64,000 nt of DNA, from contig CP073276.1 in NCBI GenBank assembly GCA_038561985.1, positions 2,976,001-3,040,000 of the forward strand. Reading direction: 5' to 3'. This document shows positions 47,047 to 57,512 of this stretch, piece after piece. The notes below the pieces were generated by a model. The model did not search any database and was not told the DNA's origin. It worked only from the letters and a program-made list of their open reading frames with translations. The DNA comes from Petrimonas sulfuriphila. Its GTDB lineage: Bacteria > Bacteroidota > Bacteroidia > Bacteroidales > Dysgonomonadaceae. The position numbers and the translations under genes were made by a program. How positions within the stretch are numbered: position 1 is the first letter of the stretch; each line of letters opens with the position of its first letter.

Positions 47047-47054
47047 TATCTTTG
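47047..47054 (+). promoter_or_regulatory. Promoter -7 box upstream of nfo
   Basis: TATCTTTG, 40 bases upstream of the nfo start and a perfect TAnnTTTG. The -33 position reads TTTTTACC, without a clean TTTG. Confidence 0.5.
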
Positions 47055-47093
47055 CTGCTGAACAGACTTTAATTAACAAAAAAAACCGAGAAG

Positions 47094-47942
47094 ATGAAAT
47101 TTGTAGGAGCACATATCAGCGCATCGGGGGGAGTGGAAAATGCACCGGTTAACGCACATTTGATAGGGGCAAAGGCTTTTGCTTTTTTTACCAAAAATCA
47201 GCGTCAATGGTTTGCAGCGCCCTATACGCAACAAAATATCGATTTGTTTAAATCACGGTGCGAAGAGTATGGCTACTCTCCGGATCATATTCTTCCACAC
47301 GACAGTTACCTGATCAACCTGGGTCATCCCGAAGAAGAAGGCTTGAATAAATCACGTTCCGCCTTTTTCGATGAAATGAAACGTTGTGAACAACTGGGAT
47401 TGAACCGGCTGAATTTTCATCCCGGCAGTCATTTAAACCAATTGTCGGTCGATGATTGCCTGGACAGAATTGCCGAATCCATTAACCTGTCGCTAGAAAG
47501 AACGAACGGGGTAACAGCTGTCATAGAGAATACGGCGGGGCAAGGGACCAATTTGGGACATACTTTTGAACAAATTGCCCATATCATTGATAAAGTGGAG
47601 GATAAAAGCCGGGTAGGGGTGTGTCTCGATACAGCTCATACACTGGCGTCGGGTTACGAAATAAGAACCCGTGATGGGTTTGAAAATACATTTCGTCAAT
47701 TCGAAGAGATTATTGGATTTAGCTATCTGAAAGGAATGCACGTAAACGATTCCAAAAAGGAACTGGCATCTCGTGTCGATCGTCACGACAGCCTCGGAAA
47801 AGGATTGATGAATATGGAGGTCTTTTCTCTTATCATGAACGATAATCGTTTCGATAATATCCCGTTGATCCTTGAAACCCCTGACGAAACGTTATGGGCC
47901 GAAGAGATAGAACAACTTTACTCGCTTATTACTCATCACTAA
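47094..47942 (+). CDS. nfo: Endonuclease IV (AP endonuclease)
   Basis: 282 residues. The three Nfo signatures are present: [34 protein letters not shown] and [19 protein letters not shown], with metal-binding His, Asp and Glu. It cuts DNA at abasic sites in base-excision repair. It ends 12 bases before nhaD. Confidence 0.95.
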   Translation: MKFVGAHISASGGVENAPVNAHLIGAKAFAFFTKNQRQWFAAPYTQQNIDLFKSRCEEYGYSPDHILPHDSYLINLGHPEEEGLNKSRSAFFDEMKRCEQLGLNRLNFHPGSHLNQLSVDDCLDRIAESINLSLERTNGVTAVIENTAGQGTNLGHTFEQIAHIIDKVEDKSRVGVCLDTAHTLASGYEIRTRDGFENTFRQFEEIIGFSYLKGMHVNDSKKELASRVDRHDSLGKGLMNMEVFSLIMNDNRFDNIPLILETPDETLWAEEIEQLYSLITHH

Positions 47943-47954
47943 TAATTCAAACAT

Positions 47955-49361
47955 ATGTACTATGCAATGCCGGTTGTTTTTATCCTTGGAATCGTAGCCA
48001 TTGCGCTCGAGGATAAAATTAAGGTAAATAAATCAGCAACGGCGCTGTTTGTGTGCATCACCCTTTGGCTGATGCTTGTGTTTGGTTCACAGGACATCCT
48101 GGTAGAACGTCAGAATCCAGACTTTCTGCAATTTGTTAAGCAAACTGAACTGGAGAACTTTCCCGTTAAAGATCAGATTGTACGTTATTTAACAGAGAAA
48201 GCTTTTGTGCCTCATTTGGGTGATGTAGCGCAGACTTTGTTCTTTGTGATGTGTTCGTTACTTATCGTAAATATCGTGGACAAGCACGGAGGATTTATGG
48301 CTATCTCGCGTTCGCTACGTACCGAGAATAAGCGTAAATTGTTGTGGATGATAGGTTTGTCGTCTTTTTTCTTTTCTGCTTTGCTTGATAACCTGGCAGC
48401 TGCCATCGTGCTAATTGCCGTTCTTCGCAAGCTAGTTCCGGATCATACCGACCGCATGAAATACGCCAGCATTATTATCCTGGCAGCAAATGCGGGCGGT
48501 TCCTGGTCACCCATCGGCGACGTGACAACACTTTTACTGTGGACGGGCGGAAACATCACGGCATGGCATCAGATATCGCATCTATTTTTGCCGGCATTGG
48601 TCAATTTATTGGTTCCGTTGATAATAGCTGATTTTTGGTTATTCAAGAAAGGGACAAAGTTACGCCAAATCAGTAATTTATCGGCCGATGACATTTACAT
48701 TGAACGTATTCCGAACAGATCAAGAATAATCATTTTTTGGATCGGGATTTCATCCCTTGCTTTTGTTCCAGTTTTTCAGACTATAACTCACCTGCCTGCT
48801 TTCATGTGCGTGTTGATTGGGTTGGTATTTTTATGGATATATACCGATTTAATGTATGGGCGGATAAACGATATCCGGGAATCGGACAAGTTGCGTATTC
48901 CAACGTTGTCCCGTTCGGTGGATTTGCCCACGATTTTCTTTTTCTTCGGCATCCTGATGTCGGTGGCCGCGTTGAATGTTGGCGGACAACTTTCGCTTTT
49001 TGCCGATGTTCTTTCCTCCAACATAAAGGAACCCTACACCATTAGTATAATCAGTGGTGCTATCTCGTCCGTTGTGGATAACGTGGCGTTGGTGGCAGCA
49101 ACCATGGGAATGTATCCGGTAGTAGAAGCGTCGGCAGCGGCAACGCCGTACATGCAGTATTTTGTAGCTGACGGCGGTTTCTGGACTTTGCTGGCGTATT
49201 GTGCGGTGACCGGGGGCAGTATTTTCATCATCGGATCGGCTACCGGAGTAGCCGTAATGGGACTGGAAAAAATAAGCTTCGGTTATTTTTTCAAACGATT
49301 TACGCCGTTGGCAATACTGGGGTACGTTGCAGGCATTCTGCTGTTCCTGGCGATGGCGTAA
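47955..49361 (+). CDS. nhaD: NhaD-type Na+/H+ antiporter
   Basis: 468 residues with about 12 helices. Conserved segments include FSALLDNLAAAIVLIAVL, AANAGGSWSPIGDVTTLLLW and ISSVVDNVALVAATMGMYP, typical of NhaD of the ion transporter superfamily. It likely expels Na+. It converges on the GH20 gene with 7 bases between the stops. Confidence 0.85.
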   Translation: MYYAMPVVFILGIVAIALEDKIKVNKSATALFVCITLWLMLVFGSQDILVERQNPDFLQFVKQTELENFPVKDQIVRYLTEKAFVPHLGDVAQTLFFVMCSLLIVNIVDKHGGFMAISRSLRTENKRKLLWMIGLSSFFFSALLDNLAAAIVLIAVLRKLVPDHTDRMKYASIIILAANAGGSWSPIGDVTTLLLWTGGNITAWHQISHLFLPALVNLLVPLIIADFWLFKKGTKLRQISNLSADDIYIERIPNRSRIIIFWIGISSLAFVPVFQTITHLPAFMCVLIGLVFLWIYTDLMYGRINDIRESDKLRIPTLSRSVDLPTIFFFFGILMSVAALNVGGQLSLFADVLSSNIKEPYTISIISGAISSVVDNVALVAATMGMYPVVEASAAATPYMQYFVADGGFWTLLAYCAVTGGSIFIIGSATGVAVMGLEKISFGYFFKRFTPLAILGYVAGILLFLAMA

Positions 49362-49368
49362 CCCGGAG

Positions 49369-51705
49369 TCAGTTCAACGATATTTCATCGATGAACACAT
49401 AGCCTTTGCTCCCTTTTCCCGGATGCCATGCCGGCATAACCGTTGGTTTGACCGTCAGCCTGAAATAACGGGCGGTTACAGGATCGAAAGACAGCGTATG
49501 GACAGCAATGTCCGACCAATGTGTGGTGTTTGCATCCAGCAGTTTTTGACTGTTGACTATAGTGAATACTGAGTTGTTATCGGAGGATTCGAGAATAATT
49601 TCCGATGCATCAAAGATCCAGTCGCCGGTTACCACGCAGTTACGGATTTGAGCGGTTGAAATTTCCGTGGGTTCGAGCATATCGATTATGGCCACTATGT
49701 TTTCACCCTTGAAACCCATCCATTTTCCGGTTTTGTAATTCGTACTGTTCCCGAAAAGGCCGTCGACCAGCATGCCTTCACCGGTATACCTGTAGTTCGG
49801 GTCCGGTGTAGTTAGCAGTGTTATGGGTTTGTAGCTGGCTTTGCTTGCATTAATTTTTTCCGAGAGAACTTTGCTTGTGTTTCCACCTTCGCGGATAGCC
49901 ATTGCTTTAATTTCTGTATTCTCCCGGATGGAGAATTTGCCGTCGTATTTTGTCGACGAAACGGCAGGAACCGTACCGTCGAGCGTATAATATACCGGTG
50001 CATTGTCAATGGTTGACAATTCCACATCGAGCGAATTGGTTTCGAAATTGGGAATCATTTTTGCCTGCACGTCGAAAACATGTGTTGCATAGTTGTAACC
50101 CAGCTTGCCGTACAGGTTGAGCAGTCCGGGTAGCCGGGTAAGGAATGCTTCGTAATTCTTCTTTTCGGGCTTTACCCATTGTGCTTCAGATAGCGCGGCG
50201 ATACGGGGCATTACCATGTATTCCACGTAATCCGGCGTTTCAATGTATTCTGTCCACAAGTTAGCTTGTAGCCCCAGTATATGTGCTTTTTGTTTGTCTG
50301 TTAAAATTTCAGGTGCCGGTTCAAAGCTGTACACTTTCTCGATAGGGACATATCCGCCGATTGCCAATGGCTCTTCGTCGGTGTTCTGGGTCTGGTAATA
50401 GTCGAAATAGCAATAAGCGGTTGGTGTCATAATTACATCGTGTCCCATTTGAGCAGCCTGAATACCTCCTTCCATCCCACGCCAAGACATGACCGTTGCG
50501 TTTGGCGCCAGTTCCCCTTCCAGAATCTCGTCCCAGCCGATAATGCTTTTTCCCTTATTATTCAGGAATTTTTCGATGCGTGCAGTCACGTAGCTTTGCA
50601 GGTAATGTTCTGCTTTATGTCCTTCTTTGTCCTTTAGTTTTAATTCCTTTATACGAGCCTGACAATCGGAACACTCTTCCCATCGGACCTTGGGACATTC
50701 ATCACCGCCGATGTGGATGTATTCGGACGGGAAAAGTTCAATCACTTCCGAAAGGACGCTTTCCAGGAAAGTGAAAGTTTCCTCTTTTCCCGGACAAAGA
50801 ACATCGTCAAAAACTCCCCATGAACCCGCAACTTCGTACGGACCGCCTGTGCAGCCCAGTTCGGGATATGCAGCAAGGGCGGCCAACATATGTCCCGGAA
50901 GATCGATCTCGGGAATGACGGTGATGTACCGATCTTGGGCATATTTAACGATATCTTTAATCTCTTCCTGTGTATAAAAACCACCGTGAGGCTTTCCATC
51001 ATATTCCCCTGTGTTTCTGCCCACAACAGTTTGTTCGCGCTGCGACCCGATCACCGTTAGTTTCGGATAGGCCTTTATTTCAATTCTCCATCCTTGATCA
51101 TCGGTCAGGTGCCAGTGAAAGCGATTGATGTTGTGTAATGCCAGGATATCGATGTATCTTTTTACAAAATCTGCCGACTGGAAATGGCGTGCCACATCCA
51201 GCATCATGCCGCGGTAAGCGAACCGGGGTTCGTCTTTGATTTTCACGGGTTGGAAAACAATACGCTTTGCGTCTGCCGAAACAGATTTGCGCAACGTCTG
51301 TATCCCGTAAAAGACAGCAGCTTCACTTGCGCCCGTTATGGTTATGCTGTTTTCGTCGACAACTATTTCATAGGCTTCTTTATTTGAATGTTGGAGACCG
51401 ATACCCAAAATGATGGCGTTCTTTTCCGGTGCCGCCGAGGTTATGTCCGGTTTTATTCCTGTGGATATATCCAGAAATTCCGCTAAGAATTCCGCGTTAC
51501 GGTGCATCTTTTCATTCCCCTCCGGAAACAGGATTTTTACTGATGAGGACAAAACAAAAGGATTTCCTTCGGATGTCACGATTTCCGATGGCAACGGAAT
51601 AACCTGGTAATTGGCAGACTCTGTGCTTTTTCTTTCCTTAAGTGAGCAGGAGGACAACAGGGCGATTACTGCAATAAGCACAGAGAGAATCTTGAATTTT
51701 TTCAT
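49369..51705 (-). CDS. Beta-N-acetylhexosaminidase (GH20) lipoprotein
   Basis: 778 residues. The lipobox is VIALLSSC. The GH20b domain is followed by the catalytic barrel, with GMMLDVARHFQSADFVKRY and YIHIGGDECPKVRWEEC holding the Asp-Glu pair. The C-terminus has a discoidin-like domain (SSDNNSVFTIVNSQKLL, VTARYFRLTVKPT). It removes terminal N-acetylhexosamines from glycans or peptidoglycan fragments. It follows cutC by one base in the same operon. Confidence 0.9.
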   Translation of the reverse strand: MKKFKILSVLIAVIALLSSCSLKERKSTESANYQVIPLPSEIVTSEGNPFVLSSSVKILFPEGNEKMHRNAEFLAEFLDISTGIKPDITSAAPEKNAIILGIGLQHSNKEAYEIVVDENSITITGASEAAVFYGIQTLRKSVSADAKRIVFQPVKIKDEPRFAYRGMMLDVARHFQSADFVKRYIDILALHNINRFHWHLTDDQGWRIEIKAYPKLTVIGSQREQTVVGRNTGEYDGKPHGGFYTQEEIKDIVKYAQDRYITVIPEIDLPGHMLAALAAYPELGCTGGPYEVAGSWGVFDDVLCPGKEETFTFLESVLSEVIELFPSEYIHIGGDECPKVRWEECSDCQARIKELKLKDKEGHKAEHYLQSYVTARIEKFLNNKGKSIIGWDEILEGELAPNATVMSWRGMEGGIQAAQMGHDVIMTPTAYCYFDYYQTQNTDEEPLAIGGYVPIEKVYSFEPAPEILTDKQKAHILGLQANLWTEYIETPDYVEYMVMPRIAALSEAQWVKPEKKNYEAFLTRLPGLLNLYGKLGYNYATHVFDVQAKMIPNFETNSLDVELSTIDNAPVYYTLDGTVPAVSSTKYDGKFSIRENTEIKAMAIREGGNTSKVLSEKINASKASYKPITLLTTPDPNYRYTGEGMLVDGLFGNSTNYKTGKWMGFKGENIVAIIDMLEPTEISTAQIRNCVVTGDWIFDASEIILESSDNNSVFTIVNSQKLLDANTTHWSDIAVHTLSFDPVTARYFRLTVKPTVMPAWHPGKGSKGYVFIDEISLN

Positions 51706-51706
51706 T

Positions 51707-52462
51707 TCATTTTATATTTAAAACAGTCCGTGTGTCTTTTACTTTTTGGGCACTGGTAATCAATTGTTCAAATTCGTTGATCGTGATGTTTGTCCCCCCC
51801 ATTGAAACGGCTGAGTTTTTGAATTTCATCTTACTTTCCACCGCCTCACGGGCAGAAAGATGAAATTCTACCGCCCCGGTTTCCCGGGCAATCGTTGCAA
51901 TGTTGTTCTCGTTAATCCCGCTTCCCGGCATAATGATGATGCGCTCTCCGGCTTGTTGAACCAGTTTTTTCAATAACTCCACTCCTTGTTCCGCCTTGGG
52001 TTGTTGTCCCGAGGTGAGGATTCTGCTGCACCCCAGAGAAACAATGTCTTCAAGGCTTGCGAACGGATCACGGCATTGATCGAATGCCCGGTGAAAGGTT
52101 ACGTCCATTTCCCCTGCAGCCGCCATTAACTCCCTGCAGCGTTCCGTGTCTACATCGCCCTCTTCCGTGAGACAGCCGATAACAATTCCGTCAACACCCA
52201 GTTTGCGACATATTTCGATATCTTTGAGCATGATTTTGTGCTCTAGCGCGGAATAAAGAAAATCGCCGCCGCGTGGACGGATAATTACGTTAAGCTTAAT
52301 GTGCAACAGTTCCCGCGCAATGGCAATATCGCCGTATGACGGTGTTGTACCGCCTTCCGGTATTGCTGCACAAAGTTCCACCCGGTAAGCACCGCCTTTT
52401 TGTGCTTCGATACAGCTTACGGCAGAGTTAGCGCATATTTCGAGTTTATAATCCGTTTTCAC
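51707..52462 (-). CDS. cutC: CutC-family protein
   Basis: 251 residues of a TIM-barrel fold. KLEICANSAVSCIEAQKGGA, ELCAAIPEGGTTPSYG, FHRAFDQCRDPFASLE, and MPGSGINENNIATI match CutC. It was named for copper homeostasis, but its biochemical role is uncertain. It lies upstream of the GH20 gene, so a sugar-related role is also possible. Confidence 0.9.
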   Translation of the reverse strand: MKTDYKLEICANSAVSCIEAQKGGAYRVELCAAIPEGGTTPSYGDIAIARELLHIKLNVIIRPRGGDFLYSALEHKIMLKDIEICRKLGVDGIVIGCLTEEGDVDTERCRELMAAAGEMDVTFHRAFDQCRDPFASLEDIVSLGCSRILTSGQQPKAEQGVELLKKLVQQAGERIIIMPGSGINENNIATIARETGAVEFHLSAREAVESKMKFKNSAVSMGGTNITINEFEQLITSAQKVKDTRTVLNIK

Positions 52463-52568
52463 AATTTAAGTTTCTATGAGTTGATTGTTGATCTATGTGG
52501 TTGAATATGAAACGAGTAAAAAGTATTTCTTCGTAATATTTTTTCAAAATGCGCGATTTACGCTGATG

Positions 52569-52576
52569 CAAAGATA
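52569..52576 (-). promoter_or_regulatory. Promoter -7 box of the cutC-GH20 operon
   Basis: TATCTTTG on the minus strand, followed by GCATCAGCG. It lies 107 bases upstream of cutC. The -33 position reads TTTT. The 52463-52703 gap also holds the divergent hutU control region, where I see no clear box. Confidence 0.5.
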
Positions 52577-52703
52577 ATAATAGATTTCTTTTTATAAAAT
52601 TCTCTCAGAATCTTGTTTTTGAGTCTGATTTTCTCTAATTTTACAGTCAATATGTAAGCAAAAGCGGAACATTTGTCCAGAAGTTTGTAACTCTAATGTC
52701 TAA

Positions 52704-54707
52704 ATGTCTGATAAAGTGAAAATAACCTTATCCAGCGAATTGCCTCATTATCCTACCTTTAAAGAGGGTATTCGCCGTGCGCCCGACCGCGGCTTCCGAC
52801 TGACACCTGCCCAGGCCGAAATCGCCTTAAAAAACGTTTTACGCTATATTCCGTGTGAATTGCATAAGAAGCTGGCTCCTGAATTTTTAGAAGAGCTATG
52901 GACCAGGGGGAGAATTTATGGCTACCGTTATCGTCCCGAAGGTGATCTGAAAGCAAAGCCGATAGATGATTATAAAGGAAATTGCGTGGAAGGAAAAGCT
53001 TTCCAGGTGATGATTGACAACAACCTCTGTTTTGATATAGCCTTGTATCCATACGAACTGGTAACCTATGGCGAAACAGGTCAGGTCTGTCAGAACTGGA
53101 TGCAGTACCGGTTGATAAAAATGTACCTGGAACAGTTGACACAAGAGCAAACGCTTGTGGTGGAAAGCGGACATCCGCTCGGATTGTTTAAATCCAAACC
53201 CGATGCACCGCGTGTGATTATAACCAATTCAATGATGATTGGTCAATTCGATAATCTCCCAGATTGGGAGATTGCCGCACAGATGGGCGTTGCCAACTAC
53301 GGACAAATGACGGCCGGGGGTTGGATGTATATCGGTCCTCAGGGAATTGTTCACGGAACATTCAACACATTGCTCAATGCCGGAAGGTTAAAGCTTGGCA
53401 TACCGCAAGACGGAGATTTACGGGGACACCTGTTTGTATCGTCGGGATTGGGTGGAATGAGCGGTGCGCAACCTAAAGCTGCCGATATTGCCGGCGCGGT
53501 ATCCATCGTGGCAGAGGTGGATTATTCGCGGATAGAAACCCGTCATTCGCAGGGGTGGGTACACAAAATAACCGGAGACAAGCAACAGGCTTTCGCCTGG
53601 GCTCGTGAGTCGATGGCACACAAAAAACCACTTTCTATTGCATATCACGGAAACATTGTCGATTTGCTTGAATTTGCAGAGGCAAAAAATATCCATATCG
53701 ATCTGTTGAGTGACCAGACCTCCTGCCACGAACCCTACACGGGCGGATATTGCCCTGCGGGAATCCCGTTCGATGAGCGTACCCGGTTGCTGGAAGAAGA
53801 CCGAACCCGGTTTCATGAATTGGTGGATGCATCCTTGCGTCGTCATTTCAATGTCGTCAGAAAACTGGTTGCCAACGGCACTTACTTCTTTGATTATGGA
53901 AACTCGTTTATGAAAGCGGTTTACGATGCCGGCGTGATTGAGATTTCGAAAAACGGCGTCGACGATAAAGAGGGGTTTATTTTCCCTTCGTACGTGGAAG
54001 ATATCATGGGACCCGAGTTGTTCGATTACGGTTATGGCCCTTTCCGTTGGGTGTGCCTGAGCGGAAAACACGAAGATCTGATCAAAACGGATAAAGCTGC
54101 CATGGATTGTATTGATCCTACACGCCGCGGACAAGATATGGATAACTGGATTTGGATTCGCGACGCGGAAAAGAATCGACTTGTTGTAGGTACTCAAGCC
54201 CGTATTTTGTATCAGGATGCGCTTGGACGCTTGAATATTGCATTAAGGTTCAACGAGATGGTGCGAAACGGAGAGATCGGCCCCGTGATGCTCGGGCGTG
54301 ACCACCATGATGTGAGCGGCACCGATTCCCCATTCCGCGAGACTGCAAACATCAAGGACGGCAGTAACGTGATGGCGGATATGGCCGTACAATGCTTCGC
54401 CGGGAATGCTGCGCGGGGGATGAGCCTGGTGGCACTGCACAACGGAGGTGGCGTAGGTATAGGAAAAGCCGTTAACGGTGGATTCGGAATGGTGTGTGAC
54501 GGCAGTGAACGCGTGGACGAAATCCTCCGCTCGGCAATGATTTGGGACGTTATGGGAGGTGTTGCCCGCCGTTCATGGGCAAGAAATCCAAATGCCATGA
54601 GTACCGTTCAGGATTTTAACCGGTCGTTTGTCGACGGTTATCACATTACCGAACCCTACCTGGTGGATGAGGAAATAATAAAGAATATCACAAATTACAA
54701 ACAATAA
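52704..54707 (+). CDS. hutU: Urocanate hydratase (long form)
   Basis: 667 residues, longer than the about 550 of proteobacterial HutU and close to animal and Bacteroidetes forms. GLGGMSGAQPKAADIAGAVS is the NAD-binding signature, and TGGYCPAGIPFDERTRL carries the conserved Cys. It turns urocanate into imidazolonepropionate using bound NAD+. First gene of the hut operon. Confidence 0.95.
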   Translation: MSDKVKITLSSELPHYPTFKEGIRRAPDRGFRLTPAQAEIALKNVLRYIPCELHKKLAPEFLEELWTRGRIYGYRYRPEGDLKAKPIDDYKGNCVEGKAFQVMIDNNLCFDIALYPYELVTYGETGQVCQNWMQYRLIKMYLEQLTQEQTLVVESGHPLGLFKSKPDAPRVIITNSMMIGQFDNLPDWEIAAQMGVANYGQMTAGGWMYIGPQGIVHGTFNTLLNAGRLKLGIPQDGDLRGHLFVSSGLGGMSGAQPKAADIAGAVSIVAEVDYSRIETRHSQGWVHKITGDKQQAFAWARESMAHKKPLSIAYHGNIVDLLEFAEAKNIHIDLLSDQTSCHEPYTGGYCPAGIPFDERTRLLEEDRTRFHELVDASLRRHFNVVRKLVANGTYFFDYGNSFMKAVYDAGVIEISKNGVDDKEGFIFPSYVEDIMGPELFDYGYGPFRWVCLSGKHEDLIKTDKAAMDCIDPTRRGQDMDNWIWIRDAEKNRLVVGTQARILYQDALGRLNIALRFNEMVRNGEIGPVMLGRDHHDVSGTDSPFRETANIKDGSNVMADMAVQCFAGNAARGMSLVALHNGGGVGIGKAVNGGFGMVCDGSERVDEILRSAMIWDVMGGVARRSWARNPNAMSTVQDFNRSFVDGYHITEPYLVDEEIIKNITNYKQ

Positions 54708-54746
54708 TTTTAAAAAGCTCTTTTCCTGGGGAGCAGGAGTCTTGAT

Positions 54747-55643
54747 ATGAACAAAATCATGGAATGCGTGCCTAATTTCAGCGAAGGGTGCGACAAAGAG
54801 AAAATTGAAAAGATCGTGGAATGCTTCCGCGCTAAAGAGAATGTAAAACTGTTGGATTATAGCAGGGATGAAGACCATAACCGGCTTGTTGTGACCGTTC
54901 TAGGCGAACCCGAAGAGTTGAAAAATGCCGTTATCCAAGCCGTAGGTAAAGCGGTAGAACTTATCGACATGAACCAGCACAGGGGACAACACCCCCGAAT
55001 GGGCGCCGTTGACGTAGTCCCTTTTATTCCCATCAAGAACGTAACATCGGAGGATGCCGTAGCACTTTCAAAAGAGGTCGCACAAGCGGTTGCAGAGCGC
55101 TATAACCTGCCTGTTTTCCTGTATGAAAAATCGGCTTCGGCGCCCCATCGTGAAAACTTAGCGAACATCCGGAAAGGTGAGTTTGAAGGAATGGCGGAAA
55201 AAATAAAAAAAGAGGAGTGGAAACCCGATTTCGGACCCGCGGAACGTCATTCCACGGCCGGAGCTGTTGCTGTGGGGGCACGTATGCCTTTGGTGGCCTA
55301 CAACGTGAACTTAGGAACCGGCAACCTTGAAATTGCTCAGGCAATCGCCAAAAAAGTGCGTTTTATCGGAGGTGGATTGCGTTTCTGTAGAGGAATGGGC
55401 GTGGCGCTGGAGGAACGAGGCATAACCCAGGTTTCCATGAACCTGACCGATTATACCAAAACGGCCATTTACAGGGCCCACGAACTGGTTCGTATAGAAG
55501 CTAACCGTTACGGTGTGCCTATTATTGGAGCTGAAATCGTAGGTCTGGTACCCCTGGAAGCATTGGTAGATACTGCCGCATATTATCTTGGTCTTGAGAA
55601 TTTTTCACTAAGCCAGGTACTCGAAACAAAACTGATGGAATAA
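54747..55643 (+). CDS. ftcD: Glutamate formimidoyltransferase
   Basis: 298 residues, N-terminal and middle formiminotransferase domains only. MECVPNFSEGCDKEKIE and HRGQHPRMGAVDVVPFIP are conserved. The cyclodeaminase half is a separate gene (fchA) downstream. It moves the formimino group from formiminoglutamate to tetrahydrofolate. It follows hutU by 39 bases. Confidence 0.95.
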   Translation: MNKIMECVPNFSEGCDKEKIEKIVECFRAKENVKLLDYSRDEDHNRLVVTVLGEPEELKNAVIQAVGKAVELIDMNQHRGQHPRMGAVDVVPFIPIKNVTSEDAVALSKEVAQAVAERYNLPVFLYEKSASAPHRENLANIRKGEFEGMAEKIKKEEWKPDFGPAERHSTAGAVAVGARMPLVAYNVNLGTGNLEIAQAIAKKVRFIGGGLRFCRGMGVALEERGITQVSMNLTDYTKTAIYRAHELVRIEANRYGVPIIGAEIVGLVPLEALVDTAAYYLGLENFSLSQVLETKLME

Positions 55644-55657
55644 AACGAGATTTACCT

Positions 55658-56239
55658 ATGGACTGGATAGAACCTGTTGCCGCAGCTTTTGGCGTTTTGA
55701 GCGTTTGGTTTGCCCGGAAGGAAAATATTCTAGTCTTTCCTTTCGGAATCATAAACGTAGCAATTTATATCTACATCTGTTTTGCCGCCCGATTGTATGC
55801 GAACGCCGGAATTAACGTGGTTTACCTGGCTTCGAATGTTTACGGATGGTATTTATGGTCCCGTATCGACGGAGACAGCCGTAAATTACAGATCAAACAC
55901 AATACTTCCAGGGAGAACATGATTTCCTGGACCGCAGTGGTAGTGATTTATGTAGCCCTTTTTTTTCTTTTGAGGTATGTGAACCGGACCGATACCGGTT
56001 ACATTCAATCGTATCTGCCCTATATCGATTCCTTTAATACAGCATTTTTTTTGGTAGCTACCCTTTTAATGGCATTTAAAAAGCTGGAAAACTGGCAGTT
56101 CTGGATTATAGGTAATATTGTGTCAATCCCCATCTACGCGTCACAGGGATTGTATTTTACGAGCGCTCAATACGCTGTTTTTTTGGTTTTGGCGATACTG
56201 GGCTGGAAGGAATGGAAAAGGAAAATAAAGGGTAAATAA
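55658..56239 (+). CDS. pnuC: PnuC-type vitamin transporter
   Basis: 193 residues with about six to seven helices. The PnuC-like motifs are VWFARKENILVFPFGIIN, NVYGWYLWS, and WQFWIIGNIVSIPIY. PnuC proteins take up nicotinamide riboside or, in other subtypes, thiamine or riboflavin. It is 14 bases after ftcD and 5 before hutI, so it is in the hut operon. HutU uses NAD+, which may explain this, but the ligand is not proven. No TPP riboswitch precedes it. Confidence 0.85.
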   Translation: MDWIEPVAAAFGVLSVWFARKENILVFPFGIINVAIYIYICFAARLYANAGINVVYLASNVYGWYLWSRIDGDSRKLQIKHNTSRENMISWTAVVVIYVALFFLLRYVNRTDTGYIQSYLPYIDSFNTAFFLVATLLMAFKKLENWQFWIIGNIVSIPIYASQGLYFTSAQYAVFLVLAILGWKEWKRKIKGK

Positions 56240-56244
56240 AAAAG

Positions 56245-57489
56245 ATGAACAACCTTGTTGTAAAAAATGCTTCGCAAGTAGTTACCTGTAGCGGATTCAC
56301 AGGGAAAAGAGGTAGGGATATGTCGGACCTGCATGTGATTGAGAATGGAACAGTCGTTATTACTGACGGTGTCATCTCTCACGTGCTGAAAGAGGGTGAA
56401 AGTCTTTCCGTAAACCTGTCGGATTACGAAGTGATTTGTGCGGAGGGTAAAGCCTTGCTTCCCGGATTTGTAGATCCTCACACGCATTTTGTGTTTGGCG
56501 GCTACCGGGAAGAGGAATTTGCGTGGCGGATGCGCGGGGACAGTTATATGGATATCATGAACCGCGGCGGCGGTATTGTAAATACTACACGCGCTACGCG
56601 CGCCGCTTCGGAAGATGAACTTTTTATTGCCGGGAAACAACGGCTTGACGCCATGATGCAGCTCGGTATCACTACCGTCGAAGGTAAAAGCGGTTATGGG
56701 CTCGATAGGGAAACCGAACTGAAACAGCTTCGTGTCATGCGGCGCCTCAACGACGAACATCCCCTGGATGTCGTTTCCACGTTCATGGGCGCGCACGCTA
56801 CTCCTGAGGAGTGGAAAGGTAGGGAGGATGAGTTTATCGATTTCAACATAAACGAAATGTTCCCTTTGGTAGCACAGGAAAAACTGGCGGAATGCGCTGA
56901 TATTTTCTGTGAAAAAAATGTATTTACTGTAGAACAATCGCGCCGCTACCTGACTGCAGCACGAGAATTCGGCTTCAAGCTGAAAATTCACGCCGATGAA
57001 ATTGTACCGTTCGGAGGAGCCGAGCTTGCTGCTGAACTTGGTTGCCTGTCTGCCGACCATTTGCTGAAAGCATCGGACAAAGGCATTCGTGCAATGGCAA
57101 AGGCAGGAGTGGTTTCCACACTGCTGCCGCTTACGGCTTTCTCTCTACGCGAAAATTTTGCCCGTGCCCGGACAATGATTGACAATAACTGTATGGTTTC
57201 CTTGGCAACCGATTTTAATCCGGGCAGTTCGTTCAGCGCATCTGTGCCCTTGCTGTTTGCGTTGGCGTGTATTTACATGAAAATGTCGCCCGAAGAAGCA
57301 GTCACCGCTTTCACTATTAACAGTGCGGCTGCTGTCGGCAGAGCCGACAAAATCGGCAGCATCGATGTGGGGAAACAAGCTGACCTGGTGCTGTTGCAAT
57401 TTCCGTCGTACAAATTCTTGCCCTATCACGTGGGTATGAACATCGTAGAAAAAGTTATCAAACGTGGACAGGTTCTTGTTAATCGTTAA
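56245..57489 (+). CDS. hutI: Imidazolonepropionase
   Basis: 414 residues of the amidohydrolase fold. The metal site is LPGFVDPHTHFVFGG, followed by KIHADEIVPFGGAELAAELG and LATDFNPGSSFSASVP. It hydrolyses imidazolonepropionate to formiminoglutamate. It begins five bases after pnuC. Confidence 0.95.
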   Translation: MNNLVVKNASQVVTCSGFTGKRGRDMSDLHVIENGTVVITDGVISHVLKEGESLSVNLSDYEVICAEGKALLPGFVDPHTHFVFGGYREEEFAWRMRGDSYMDIMNRGGGIVNTTRATRAASEDELFIAGKQRLDAMMQLGITTVEGKSGYGLDRETELKQLRVMRRLNDEHPLDVVSTFMGAHATPEEWKGREDEFIDFNINEMFPLVAQEKLAECADIFCEKNVFTVEQSRRYLTAAREFGFKLKIHADEIVPFGGAELAAELGCLSADHLLKASDKGIRAMAKAGVVSTLLPLTAFSLRENFARARTMIDNNCMVSLATDFNPGSSFSASVPLLFALACIYMKMSPEEAVTAFTINSAAAVGRADKIGSIDVGKQADLVLLQFPSYKFLPYHVGMNIVEKVIKRGQVLVNR

Positions 57490-57512
57490 ATATCAGATTT
57501 TAAATAAATAAA

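Noticed and set aside
53418-54197. A 259-codon minus-strand frame opposite hutU
   Set aside because: hutU is a certain gene on the plus strand, and the antisense frame shows no domain or promoter.
55643-55658. TPP or other riboswitch before pnuC
   Set aside because: Only 14 bases separate ftcD and pnuC, too short for a riboswitch.
56167-57060. A 297-codon minus-strand frame opposite hutI
   Set aside because: It is antisense to hutI, which has all catalytic motifs.
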